A DNA stretch of 55,095 nucleotides, taken from NCBI RefSeq assembly GCF_900176465.1, contig NZ_FWXR01000028.1, positions 1 through 55,095 of the forward strand, in the 5' to 3' direction. A program made the position numbers and the translations under genes. Source of the stretch: Fulvimarina manganoxydans. GTDB taxonomy: Bacteria; Pseudomonadota; Alphaproteobacteria; Rhizobiales; Rhizobiaceae. Positions 16,909-25,260 of this stretch are shown here, one piece after another. Under the pieces are notes generated by a model that was given only the letters and a program-made list of their open reading frames with translations, was not told the DNA's origin and did not search any database. How positions within the stretch are numbered: position 1 is the stretch's first letter; the number at the start of each line of letters is the position of its first letter.

Positions 16909-19166
16909 TGGCCGACGACAGGATGACTTTCGAAGCAACGCCCACCATGGACATCGAGACCCAGGACAAGGTGGAAAGCGCCGAGCGCGCGGCCGAGAAC
17001 GGCAATGTCGGCGCGGCGCTGAGCCGGGTCGACGGGCCGCTCAAGGTGACCGGCCAGGCGCGCTATGCCGCCGACTTCGCCGTGCCCAATCCGCTCTATG
17101 CCCATCTCGTCATCTCGACGGTCGGCAAGGGACGCATCACCGCCATCAAGGACGAAGCGGCGCGCAAGGTGAAGGGCGTGCGCGCCATCTACAGCCATGC
17201 CAACAAGCTCGACAGCGGATCGGCGAAATTCTTCGCCGCCGGCGGCCAGGCCCAGCAGAGCTGGGAGCCCTTCGCCGAGCCGGATGTGCGCTTTTATGGC
17301 GAGACGGTGGGCCTCGTCGTCGCCGAAACGATCCTCGCCGCGCGGGAAGCGGCCGCCGCGCTCTCCTTCGACTATGAGACAAGCGATCCGGCCGCCGTCT
17401 TCGGGGCCGATGGCGTCGAGCGGCAGGATATGCCCGACAAGACGATCACCAAGGGCGACTTTACGAGCGCGTTCGAGGCCGCGCCGGTCAAGATCGCCTC
17501 GGATTACGAGACGGCGCCCAATGTCCACAACGCCATGGAGCTTTTCGCGACCACGGCCCATTGGGTGGGCGACAAGCTGACCGTCTATGTGCCGAGCCAG
17601 TGGGTGAAGGGGTTCCAGATCGGGCTTGCCGAGGAGCTCGGCATCGACGAAGCCAATATCGAAATCGTCTGCCCTTTTGTCGGCGGCGGCTTCGGCGGCA
17701 AGGGTTCGCTGTTCACCTGGGTCTCGCTGATCGCGGCCGCCTCGCGCGAGCTTGGCCGCCCGGTGAAGCTCTATGTCACCCGCGAACAGGGTTTCACCAC
17801 CGCCTCCTTCCGGGCCGAGACCCGGCAGCGGGTTCGCCTGGGGGCCGGCGAGGACGGCCGGTTTCAGGCGCTGGAACATGCCGGCGAAGAGCTGACCTCG
17901 CGGGCCGACAATTATTTCGTCAACGGTCAGGAAGCGACCGTGCGCATGTATCAGGCCGACGCGATCCGCACCGAGCTGGCCACCATTCACGCCGATCGCC
18001 AGACGCCGGGCTTCATGCGGGCCCCGGCTGAGACGCCCTATTTCTTCGGGTTGGAATCGGCCGTCGACGAGATCGCCCGCGAGCTCTCCATGGATCCGGT
18101 CGAACTCCGCATCAAGAACGACACCATGGTCGATCCGGTGGACGGCGTGCCCTACACCTCGCGCTCGCTGAAAGAGTGCTTCCGTCAGGGCGGCGAGGCT
18201 TTTGGCTGGTCGAACTATACGCCCGAAATCGGCTCGATGAACGAAGACGAATGGCTGATCGGCTGGGGCGTTGCGACCTCCACCTATCCGACGCAGATGT
18301 CGCCCTGCACGGTGCGCATCCATCTCGACGTGACCGGCGAGGCGCGGCTGCAGGTTGCAAGCCATGATCTCGGCACAGGCGCCTATACGGTGCTGACCCA
18401 GGCGGTGGCCGAGGAACTCGGCATCGAGCCCTCCCAGGTGCGGGTCGAACTCGGCGATTCCCGCCTGCCGCCCGGCACGATCGCCGGCGGCTCGATCACC
18501 ACCGCCTCCAACGTCTCGGCGATCATGATCGCCTGCGAGCGCATCCGCAATCGGCTCGGGATCGAGAAGGGTTCGGACACCGATCTTGCCGCCGCCTTCG
18601 ATCGCTTCGGCCAGGCGGGCATCGAGGAATACGCCGAATGGACGCCGCCCGGCGCCAAGAAGGACGCGCCGAAGACGCTCTATAACGGCAAGGTCAAGAT
18701 CGTCGGCGGACCGGAGGAGGATTATACCGCTTTCGCCTTCGGCGCGATCTTCTCCGAGGTGCGGATCAACAAATACACCCGCGAAATCCGGGTGCCGCGC
18801 ATGACCGGGGCCTTTGCCGCCGGGCGGATCATGAATGCCAAGACGGCCAAGAGCCAGTATCTCGGCGGCATGGTCTGGGGCATCGGCCACGCTCTGCACG
18901 AGGTCGCCGAGGTCGATCCGCGCACCGGTGCCTATATGAACGACAACATCTCCGAATATCTCGTGCCGGTGAATGCCGACGTTCCCAACATGGATGCGAT
19001 CATCGTGCCGGAGGTGGACGACAAGGTGAACCCCGCCGGCGTCAAGGGCATCGGCGAGATCGGCATTGTGGGTGTCGCCGCCTCGATCGCCAATGCGGTC
19101 CATCACGCAACGGGCAAGCGATTGCGCCGCATTCCCATCCGGCTCGACGATCTGGTCGACGTCTGA
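16908..19166 (+). CDS. paoC: aldehyde dehydrogenase molybdenum-cofactor subunit PaoC
   Basis: 752 residues; the ATG at 16908 overlaps the paoB stop (TGATG) and follows GGAAGGAG. This is the large catalytic subunit of the molybdenum hydroxylase family. GGGFGGKGS near residue 262 and FMRAPAETP near 369 contact the molybdopterin cofactor, and GIGEIGIVG holds the catalytic glutamate (Glu717). In E. coli PaoABC oxidises aromatic and other aldehydes to acids in the periplasm, probably for detoxification, and needs the chaperone PaoD for cofactor insertion; no paoD is in this window. No signal peptide here, as expected for a subunit carried out with the Tat-tagged PaoA. The aldehyde substrate is unknown. 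Confidence 0.9.
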   Translation: MADDRMTFEATPTMDIETQDKVESAERAAENGNVGAALSRVDGPLKVTGQARYAADFAVPNPLYAHLVISTVGKGRITAIKDEAARKVKGVRAIYSHANKLDSGSAKFFAAGGQAQQSWEPFAEPDVRFYGETVGLVVAETILAAREAAAALSFDYETSDPAAVFGADGVERQDMPDKTITKGDFTSAFEAAPVKIASDYETAPNVHNAMELFATTAHWVGDKLTVYVPSQWVKGFQIGLAEELGIDEANIEIVCPFVGGGFGGKGSLFTWVSLIAAASRELGRPVKLYVTREQGFTTASFRAETRQRVRLGAGEDGRFQALEHAGEELTSRADNYFVNGQEATVRMYQADAIRTELATIHADRQTPGFMRAPAETPYFFGLESAVDEIARELSMDPVELRIKNDTMVDPVDGVPYTSRSLKECFRQGGEAFGWSNYTPEIGSMNEDEWLIGWGVATSTYPTQMSPCTVRIHLDVTGEARLQVASHDLGTGAYTVLTQAVAEELGIEPSQVRVELGDSRLPPGTIAGGSITTASNVSAIMIACERIRNRLGIEKGSDTDLAAAFDRFGQAGIEEYAEWTPPGAKKDAPKTLYNGKVKIVGGPEEDYTAFAFGAIFSEVRINKYTREIRVPRMTGAFAAGRIMNAKTAKSQYLGGMVWGIGHALHEVAEVDPRTGAYMNDNISEYLVPVNADVPNMDAIIVPEVDDKVNPAGVKGIGEIGIVGVAASIANAVHHATGKRLRRIPIRLDDLVDV

Positions 19167-19204
19167 CCCGGACGGTCCAGACGAGCGTGATGACGCTTAA
19201 GGCT

Positions 19205-19226
19205 CGCGCCCCCAAAAAGGGGCGCG
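19205..19226 (+). terminator. hairpin after paoC
   Basis: CGCGCCCC and GGGGCGCG form a perfect 8-bp stem with a CAAAAA loop, starting 39 bp after the paoC stop. There is no T-run, so it may act as an mRNA-stabilising or weak termination structure. Confidence 0.45.
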
Positions 19227-19255
19227 GGTCGCTGGCCGTTCGGGGATGATACGGT

Positions 19256-19355
19256 CCCCGACTGACTCAATCGGGCTCGGTATCACAGCCCGCGCGGCGC
19301 CTGAGCGGCTTTAAGAATCCGCATTGCGAAGCGATCAGACGGATTTCGCATGAGA
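19256..19355 (+). repeat. dispersed intergenic repeat, family 2, copy 1
   Basis: About 100 bp. It begins with an imperfect hairpin CCCCGACTGACTCAATCGGG, then a GCCCGCGCGGCGCCTGAGCGG core, then TTTAAGAATCCGCATTGCGA. The same order is found at 24352-24452 (opposite strand) and 41300-41378. Confidence 0.6.
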
Positions 19356-19393
19356 GACGGCGAGGAAGAGCAACGGGACAGGAGTTCGCCACC

Positions 19394-20392
19394 ATGCCGA
19401 TCACCGAAGGACGGCCTTCAGAAAAGAAGAATATTTTCCTATTCCTAGCACGTGGCGCGATCGGAGCCGTTACGCTGAGCCTCGCTCTCGTCCTTGCGGG
19501 CGGCGCGGGCGCGCAGGAGGCGGGGGATCTCGACGCCTTGCGTGACAAGGCGTTGGCGCAGGTGAACGAAGACCGCGCCGCCCACGATCTGCCGCCCCTG
19601 ACGCTGGGCGATGCGCTGAACGCGGCGGCTCAGTCCCATGCCGAGGATATGGTGGAGAACGATTATTACGCCCATGTCTCGCCGTCGGGCGTCGGGCCTC
19701 AGGACCGTTACCTCGACCAAGGCGGGAGCCGCGCCAAGATCGTGCGGGAAAACATCGCCCGCTGCACCGGTTGCGATGTGCCGCCGGATACCGAGCGCGT
19801 CGAAGCCTTCGAGGAGGGCTGGATGAACAGCCCGCCCCATCGCGAGAATATACTCAGCCGGGGCCTGGAGCATTTCGGTTTCGGGATCGCGGGGGAGGCG
19901 GGCCAGATCTTCGCCGTCCAGACCTTCGCCGGGCCCGGCACCTCGCCGGAACTCGGGCCGGATGAGACGGCCGAACCGATCCTCGAGGCCGAGCGATCGA
20001 AGACGATGGTCGAGATGCTCAACCGGGCGCGCGAGCGCCAAGGACTGGACGGATTGGCCGCGAACGAAGCTCTGGCGGAGGCGGCCCGCGATCTCCTGCC
20101 GGGCGAGGACGCGGACCTTCTGGCACAGAACGGCCGGAGCGACATCTTCGCCAGTCTGCCCGACAGGGCGCACCGCGATTTTGGCGCCTTGCAGGTGACC
20201 TCGGCCGGGTGCGGCGGCTGCGGCGCCGACATCACCCATGCCGATCTGCGGCATTTCCGCGAGCAATGGCTCGACAACCCGCAATTTGCACCAATGATCC
20301 TGTCGGACCGTTTCGACGCCGCCGGCGCGGCCTTCGTCGCCGATGGCGAGGGCGCCAAGCGCGCCCTGCTTCTCCTCGGCGCCACGCGATAG
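19394..20392 (+). CDS. exported CAP (SCP/PR1)-domain protein
   Basis: 332 residues. Signal peptide about 1-41 (FLARGAIGAVTLSLALVLAG, cleavage after GAGAQ). Residues 45-185 form a CAP domain: ALRDKALAQVNEDRAAHDLP, the helix AAQSHAEDMVENDYYAHVSP with the conserved His, and EGWMNSPPHRENILS with the second His. About 150 residues follow with a weaker repeat of the same start (MVEMLNRARERQGLDGLAAN) but without the histidines, suggesting a degenerate second CAP domain. Two CxxC-like pairs (CTGC, CGGC) may form disulfides outside the cytoplasm. CAP proteins in bacteria have no settled function. The gene stands alone between paoC and an IS3 remnant. Confidence 0.8.
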   Translation: MPITEGRPSEKKNIFLFLARGAIGAVTLSLALVLAGGAGAQEAGDLDALRDKALAQVNEDRAAHDLPPLTLGDALNAAAQSHAEDMVENDYYAHVSPSGVGPQDRYLDQGGSRAKIVRENIARCTGCDVPPDTERVEAFEEGWMNSPPHRENILSRGLEHFGFGIAGEAGQIFAVQTFAGPGTSPELGPDETAEPILEAERSKTMVEMLNRARERQGLDGLAANEALAEAARDLLPGEDADLLAQNGRSDIFASLPDRAHRDFGALQVTSAGCGGCGADITHADLRHFREQWLDNPQFAPMILSDRFDAAGAAFVADGEGAKRALLLLGATR

Positions 20393-20543
20393 GGCAAGGG
20401 GCAAAGCACTCCGCCGAAAAGAGCCCGAAAACCGGTGGGTCCAATCACGCGGCCATATGGGCGCCGTCCCGATCTCCTTGGTCTGCCCCCACGAAAGTGG
20501 TCCTCCATGAAGTATGGTTTTGAGACCATCGGAGGACGAGAGC

Positions 20544-20822
20544 ATGCCGAACAAGAAGCACAAACCTGAAGAGATCGTCGCGAAGCTACGCCAGGTCGAT
20601 GTCCTGGTTTCGCAGGGCCGAAGCGTGGCGGAGGCGGTCCGCGCGATCGGCGTCACCCAGTTCACCTATTATCGCTGGCGCAAGGAGTACGGCGGTCTGA
20701 AGGGCAGTCAGGTGAAACGCCTGAAGGATCTGGAGAAGGAGAACGAGCGGCTGCTCAAAGCGGTTTCCGATCTCACACTCGAGAAGCTGATCCTCAGCGA
20801 GGCTGCGTCAGGAAACTTCTGA
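20544..20822 (+). CDS. IS3-family transposase OrfA
   Basis: 92 residues. Helix-turn-helix segment (EEIVAKLRQVDVLVSQGRSV, then AVRAIGVTQFTYYRWRKEYG) followed by a leucine-rich coiled coil (LKDLEKENERLLKAVSDLTL). Start ATG at 20544 follows GGAGGA at a normal distance. In active IS3 elements OrfA is joined to OrfB by a -1 frameshift near its end; OrfB here is broken, so no active transposase can be made. Confidence 0.88.
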   Translation: MPNKKHKPEEIVAKLRQVDVLVSQGRSVAEAVRAIGVTQFTYYRWRKEYGGLKGSQVKRLKDLEKENERLLKAVSDLTLEKLILSEAASGNF

Positions 20823-21620
20823 GCCCTTCCCGGCGCCGGCAGTGCGTCGACCATGTCGTCTCGAAGTTCGGCGTGTCGGAACGCATGGCGTGCCGGGTTC
20901 TCGGCCAGCATTGATCGACGCAGCGCAAGAAGTCGAGCGGGCGAGCCGACGAAGAGGCGTTGACTGCGGACATCATCCGGCTTGCCAACGAGTACGGCCG
21001 GTACGGCTACCGCCGGATCGCGGCCTTGCTGAAGAGCGAAGGCTGGACGGTGAATGTCAAACGCGTCGAGCGGATCTGGCGTCGGGAAGGGCTTAAGGTT
21101 CAGCAGAAGCAGCCGAAGAAAGGTCGGCTCTGGCTGAACGACGGATCGTGCGTCCGCCTGCGGCCAGAGTATACTGATCATGTCTGGTCCTACGACTTCG
21201 TCGAGAGCCGGACCCACGACGGAAGGAAGTTCCGCATGCTAAATGTCATCGACGAGTTCACCCGGGCATGTACGATCGAAAAATGGTCCTGAGTTCATCG
21301 CGAAAGCAGTCAGGGAATGGATCGTGGCCGTCGGTGCAAGGACAGCGTTCATCGAGCCTGGATGTCCATGGGAGAACGGCTATTGCGAGAGCTTCAATTC
21401 CAAGCTCCGTGACGAGCTTCTGAACGGTGAGATCTTCTACTCGCTCGCAGAAGCCAAGGTCGTGATCGAGAAGTGGCGACGCCACGACAACACGGCGCGT
21501 CCGCACTCATCGCTCGGCTACCGGCCACCCGCACCCCAGGCCGTGCAATGGCCAGCGCTGCTCAACGGACCGGCGTCGCCGGCTACGCCAACTGTGGCGC
21601 CGAGGCCAACCCTGCACTAA
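20816..21620 (+). pseudogene. IS3-family transposase OrfB, nonsense mutation and internal deletion
   Basis: The OrfB frame starts with LLSPSRRRQCVDHVVSKFGV and has RRIAALLKSEGW, then the first catalytic Asp in HVWSYDFVESRTHDGRKF. Two lesions kill it. A TGA at 20912-20914 replaces the usual CGA (Arg) codon. At about 21270 the segment between DEFTRACT and NGPEFIA, about 35 codons with the second Asp, is missing and the frame changes. The third catalytic residue (Glu, in CPWENGYCESF) and the C-terminus are intact. Confidence 0.85.
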
Positions 21621-21649
21621 GACTTACCTCGGGCCACCCGGTCGGGGCA

Positions 21650-21895
21650 GGCCAGGACATCATGCTGCTCGACGAGCCGACCAACCATCTCGACATCGCC
21701 ACCAAGCAGATGCTGGTCGAGGCCTTGTCGCGCTTCGAAGGTGCCATGCTCTTCGTCGGCCACGACCGCCATTTCCTGTCGGCCCTATCCAACCGCGTCC
21801 TGGAGCTGACCCCGGAGGGACCCCATCTCTATGGCGGCGGCTATCGCGAATATGTCGATCACACCGGCCAGGAGGCGCCCGGCCTGCGGAGCTGA
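21650..21895 (+). pseudogene. ABC-F ATPase, C-terminal fragment
   Basis: 82 codons running straight out of the IS3 right end, with the Walker B/D-loop signature IMLLDEPTNHLDIATKQML and the H-switch FVGHDRHFL followed by a normal-looking C-terminus and stop. These belong to the second ATPase domain of an ABC-F translation factor. No start codon remains and the other 450 or so residues are not found on the left side of the IS, so the insertion was followed by deletion or rearrangement. Confidence 0.85.
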
Positions 21896-22115
21896 AGCCT
21901 GTCTGCCGTTTGCTCCGGCTCACGAAGCCTATTTTCACCCGTGTTTGAGCCGCATTGCGCGATGGTGAGAGATCATGACCCATGGGGTCGAGGGGCGGGC
22001 GGATCGTCAGATCGCCGCCGAGCGCGGCGGCAGACATGATGCCGACAGGTTGCATGACTTTTCGGACAACATCGTGCCGCCAAACAAAGACGTATAGCGA
22101 AATCGCGAGTCCGAT

Positions 22116-23552
22116 CTATTGCATTTCACCCTCGACGACCTGCCGCAATGGCGGAACCGTCCAACGGTCGTCGATGACGGGCTCCCGCGGTTCATAGGTT
22201 CTAAAGATCGCTTCGAATTTGCCTTCCGGCGTCGGCACCCAAACCACATCCGATCGGCTCGGGCGGGTTCGCGACAGTTGAAGGACGATCGAACCGTCAG
22301 AGCGGCGGCGCAGATCGGACGATCCGGAATTGATGGAGTGCCGATCGATCGGCACCTTGAAGAAGAAAAGGCGACCATCGGCGTCGGGTTCGTAGACGCT
22401 GAGCGACCAGAAGGCGTCCACTGGCACGCCTTCGGGGGGGATCACCATCCGATAGGTTGCCGAGCCGGTCAGCGCCTTTCCCGAGGCGTCGGTTTCGGTG
22501 CGGAAATAGCGGGCATCCCGTGTCCGCAGGGCGCCAAACCCGATCAGGGCGATCGCCGCGCGGACCAGGTCGTTCTCGCCGTAATCGCCCAAGATTTTCG
22601 GCGGGGCATTCCATCCGGGCTTGTCCTGCGTTTTTGACAAGCCCTTGCGCAACACCGGCAAGGCGCGGGGCAACCAGGCGCGCCATGCGGCGCGAGCGCG
22701 GATGGACAAGCTGCTCCAGGCTTCGAGGCGTCCCGGCACGATCCCCTTATCGGTAAATTCGCGCGAACGCGCCACCTGAGGATGGCGGGGCGAACGTCCC
22801 AAGACCTCGTTGGTGAGCGCCAGGAAGCTGCGCGGATCCATCTCCGGCGGCGCCAGCGTCGTGAAAAGGCGCGGTTCCACATCACCATCGACGGGTTCGA
22901 CCGAAATGCCGGTCTGCACCTTGCGCGCTGCAGTCAGATCGTCGGCCCCGGCGACGAAGACGCGCGCCAGGAGCCAGGCATCGTTGGAGGGCATGCGAAT
23001 AATCGATGGTCCGTCCCGCACAGGGCTGTCCGGCCCAACGATCAGATAGGTGCCGCCGTTCTCCGCATGCGCGATCATGCGCTGATCGGTGAACATGTCC
23101 ATCAATGCGACGGACAGATATCGCCCGCCGCTATCCGGTAGCCTCACACGGACGGGTGTTCGCGACAATTCAAGCACAGCGGAGGTGTACAGAGTATCAT
23201 TGTTGGGGGCGGTGACGGACCGGATACGCTCGTCGGCAAGATCTCGGACATGGATATGGCGGTTGATCAGCACCTTCGCGCCGCCCGCCCGCCGTGCCGC
23301 ATCGGCCAGCGCGCTTTTTGAAACGAGCGTATCGCCAACACTGATCTGGCCTGACAGCGCCTGCATCGAGCGGGCAAATTCATAGGGGCCGAAAGCATAT
23401 AAAAAGGCGTCCGCGACCGTTTCGTCGAGCACTCCAGTCAGCTGCTCGTCGGTCGAATTCGGGTCGATCCGGTTGCCGCATGCGCCGAGCGTTACGATGG
23501 TGAGGACAGACAGCTTGTGGAGAGCGGCACGGCGGGTGATAAAGGCGCGCAT
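22116..23552 (-). CDS. DUF1254/DUF1214 lipoprotein
   Basis: 478 residues; ATG at 23552 after AAGGGA. The N-terminus (RRAALHKLSVLTIVTLGACG) ends in a lipobox-like LGAC, so it is probably a periplasmic lipoprotein. Residues 40-170 form the DUF1254 domain (NDTLYTSAVLELSRTPVRVR, with YLSVALMDMFTDQ), and residues 340-470 form DUF1214 (GVPVDAFWSLSVYEPDADGR, with KFEAIFRTYEPREP). The biochemical role of this pair of domains is not established. It faces a TetR gene across an 83-bp gap holding an operator-like palindrome, so it is likely repressed by that regulator. Confidence 0.8.
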   Translation of the reverse strand: MRAFITRRAALHKLSVLTIVTLGACGNRIDPNSTDEQLTGVLDETVADAFLYAFGPYEFARSMQALSGQISVGDTLVSKSALADAARRAGGAKVLINRHIHVRDLADERIRSVTAPNNDTLYTSAVLELSRTPVRVRLPDSGGRYLSVALMDMFTDQRMIAHAENGGTYLIVGPDSPVRDGPSIIRMPSNDAWLLARVFVAGADDLTAARKVQTGISVEPVDGDVEPRLFTTLAPPEMDPRSFLALTNEVLGRSPRHPQVARSREFTDKGIVPGRLEAWSSLSIRARAAWRAWLPRALPVLRKGLSKTQDKPGWNAPPKILGDYGENDLVRAAIALIGFGALRTRDARYFRTETDASGKALTGSATYRMVIPPEGVPVDAFWSLSVYEPDADGRLFFFKVPIDRHSINSGSSDLRRRSDGSIVLQLSRTRPSRSDVVWVPTPEGKFEAIFRTYEPREPVIDDRWTVPPLRQVVEGEMQ

Positions 23553-23600
23553 TGTCTTGGTCCCTTCAATCAGATCGCTGATGGCCGAAATGCCATAAAA

Positions 23601-23618
23601 TATGTTCGATCGTACATA
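23601..23618. promoter_or_regulatory. TetR operator candidate
   Basis: TATGTTCGATCGTACATA is an 18-bp palindrome with one mismatched pair, centred on CGATCG, in the gap between the divergent DUF1254 and TetR genes. Size, symmetry and place fit a TetR-dimer site controlling both. Confidence 0.6.
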
Positions 23619-23635
23619 TCCGCTTGGAGGTCAAG

Positions 23636-24301
23636 ATGAGTCAAGATGGCGATCCCTCTCGGCGAGGGCGTCGCGCGGCCGATGCTCAAGGGGGGCGCGA
23701 CGCGCTGATCCTTGCGGCAACGCGCTCTTTCGCGCACCATGGGTATGAAGCGGCGGGTCTTCGCGCGATCGCCGCGGCAGCGAAGGTCGCGCCCAATCTG
23801 GTTGCCGTGCATTTCGGCAATAAGGAGGGGTTGTGGCACGCCTGCGTCGAAGCTTTCGCGCAGATGCTGGAGCCGAAAATAGCTGCGCTCGCCGCCTTAT
23901 CGGAATATGAGGAGATGCGCCTGCGAGGCCGGCTGGAACTCGCAATCGGCATGACCGCGGCGCATTACGATCAGAACCCCGATCTGCGAGGCTTCATCGC
24001 CCGCGGCAGCCTAGAGCCGCCACCCCGGGGCGACATCATAGCCGAACGCCTGCTGCGGCCGCTGTTCGAGGCGGCACGACCGCTGATCCAGCAAGGGATC
24101 GACGCGAAACTCATCGCGATTACCGACCCGGCAGTGGTCTTCGTCATTTTGAACTCGGCCTTGAGTCAGCCGGATCGCATGGCTTCCGCGCTGGCAAGGT
24201 TGTCGCCGGATCAGCCGACCGAGACCGTTTCGGCAAGAATCGGCGAAGCTCTGACGCAACTCCTTTTGCGGCCACGCGATGCGGGTGAAAGGGAGCCGTA
24301 G
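23636..24301 (+). CDS. TetR-family regulator
   Basis: 221 residues. I chose the ATG at 23636 because GGAGG lies seven bases upstream; an ATG at 23624 precedes that site. Residues 20-70 form the TetR helix-turn-helix (ALILAATRSFAHHGYEAAGL, then VAVHFGNKEGLWHACVEAF). The C-terminal ligand domain has no recognisable subfamily mark. It probably represses itself and the divergent DUF1254 gene through the palindrome at 23601-23618. Confidence 0.88.
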   Translation: MSQDGDPSRRGRRAADAQGGRDALILAATRSFAHHGYEAAGLRAIAAAAKVAPNLVAVHFGNKEGLWHACVEAFAQMLEPKIAALAALSEYEEMRLRGRLELAIGMTAAHYDQNPDLRGFIARGSLEPPPRGDIIAERLLRPLFEAARPLIQQGIDAKLIAITDPAVVFVILNSALSQPDRMASALARLSPDQPTETVSARIGEALTQLLLRPRDAGEREP

Positions 24302-24314
24302 CCCCGCCGAGTTG

Positions 24315-24354
24315 GCGAAAAAACGGGATACCGGCTTTTCGACAACCCGGCGCG
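24315..24354 (+). repeat. dispersed palindromic repeat, family 1, copy 2
   Basis: GCGAAAAAACGGGATACCGG followed by CTTTTCGACAACCCGGCGCG. It aligns base for base with most of 32171-32210 and lies just after the TetR stop, directly followed by a family 2 repeat. Confidence 0.6.
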
Positions 24355-24452
24355 TCAGACGACATCCGTTCGATCGTTCTGCATTACGGATTTTTAAAGC
24401 TGCTCAAGCGCCGCGCGGGCTTTGATAGCGGGCCCGACTGAATCCGTCGGGC
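24352..24452 (-). repeat. dispersed intergenic repeat, family 2, copy 2
   Basis: Read on the minus strand: a strong hairpin GCCCGACGGATTCAGTCGGG, then AGCCCGCGCGGCGCTTGAGC, then TTTAAAAATCCGTAATGC, the same order as copy 1 at 19256-19355. It lies between the convergent ends of the TetR and aldolase genes. Confidence 0.6.
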
Positions 24453-24458
24453 AGCGTT

Positions 24459-25220
24459 TCACATCCATTCGGCCCTGCGCGCCATGGCCGAGCGGCGCAG
24501 GAGGCTGCTGTCCAGGTCGACGGCGATGAAGGTGGCGCCGGCCTCTCGGGCGTCTCTGAGGAAGTCCTGGTCGAGCGACAGGATGCCGGCGGGAACGGAG
24601 CGCTTCTTCAGCGTTCGGATACCGTCGAGGATCGCGGCCTTGACCTGTGGATGGGAGGGTTGGCCGGGATAGCCGAAGCTCGCGGCAAGGTCTGCCGGCC
24701 CAAAGAAGACGCCGTCGACGCCCTCGACGCTTGCGATGTCCTCAAGATGGTCCAGCGCCTCGCGCGTTTCGACCTGGAGGAGAAGACAGATCTCTTCATT
24801 GGCGCGCTTGGCATAGTCGGCGACGGCGCCATAGCGGGTGGCACGGGTGCTGCCGGAGACGCCGCGAATGCCCTTGGGCGGATAGGTGACAGCCGAGACG
24901 GCCGCGCGCGCTTCGTCCGCGTTCTGGATATAGGGGATCAGCAGCGTCTGCGCCCCGGCATCTAGAAGCTTCTTGATCTCGACCGGATTGTTCCAGCCGG
25001 GACGCACCACCGCCGTCACGGGATAGGGCGCGACCGCGCGCAGGAGCGCGATGACTTCGGGGGGACCGGAAGGGGAGTGTTCGGTGTCGAACATGATCCA
25101 GTCATAGCCGCAGCCGGCTAGAAGTTCGGCGACGGACGCGTCCGCGAAGGTGCTCCAAAGCCCAATCTGGGCCCGTCCCTCCTTGAGCGCCGCCTTGAAG
25201 ATGTTTGTCGGCAGGTCCAT
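24459..25220 (-). CDS. hpaI: HpaI/HpcH-family aldolase (4-hydroxy-2-oxoheptanedioate aldolase-like)
   Basis: 253 residues from ATG 25220. A metal-dependent class II aldolase of the HpcH/HpaI family: catalytic His48 in MFDTEHSP, Arg73 in VVRPGWNNPVEIK, and metal ligands Glu in LLQVETREALDHL and Asp in FFGPADLAAS. The classic reaction splits 4-hydroxy-2-oxoheptane-1,7-dioate into pyruvate and succinate semialdehyde, the last step of homoprotocatechuate degradation. The HpaH-like hydratase 40 bp upstream makes exactly that substrate. Relatives also act on other 2-oxo acids, so the true substrate is open. Last gene of a six-gene leftward operon. Confidence 0.82.
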   Translation of the reverse strand: MDLPTNIFKAALKEGRAQIGLWSTFADASVAELLAGCGYDWIMFDTEHSPSGPPEVIALLRAVAPYPVTAVVRPGWNNPVEIKKLLDAGAQTLLIPYIQNADEARAAVSAVTYPPKGIRGVSGSTRATRYGAVADYAKRANEEICLLLQVETREALDHLEDIASVEGVDGVFFGPADLAASFGYPGQPSHPQVKAAILDGIRTLKKRSVPAGILSLDQDFLRDAREAGATFIAVDLDSSLLRRSAMARRAEWM

Positions 25221-25260
25221 CAGCCTCGCTCCCATGGCTTTCGATCGATCATCCAGCGCC

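Larger units (their letters stand above)
20484..21649 (+). mobile_element. IS3-family insertion sequence, decayed
   Basis: Bounded by imperfect inverted repeats TGCCCCCACGAAAGTGGTCC (from 20484) and TGCCCCGACCGGGTGGCCCG (minus strand, ending 21649). It contains orfA and a broken orfB. At 1166 bp it is about 100 bp short of the usual length, which agrees with the internal deletion in orfB. No target duplication is visible. It abuts the tail of an ABC-F gene on the right. Confidence 0.8.

Noticed and set aside
16791-19106. 771-residue leftward frame opposite paoC
   Set aside because: His/Asp/Gly/Arg-rich antisense shadow; paoC matches the molybdenum hydroxylase family throughout.
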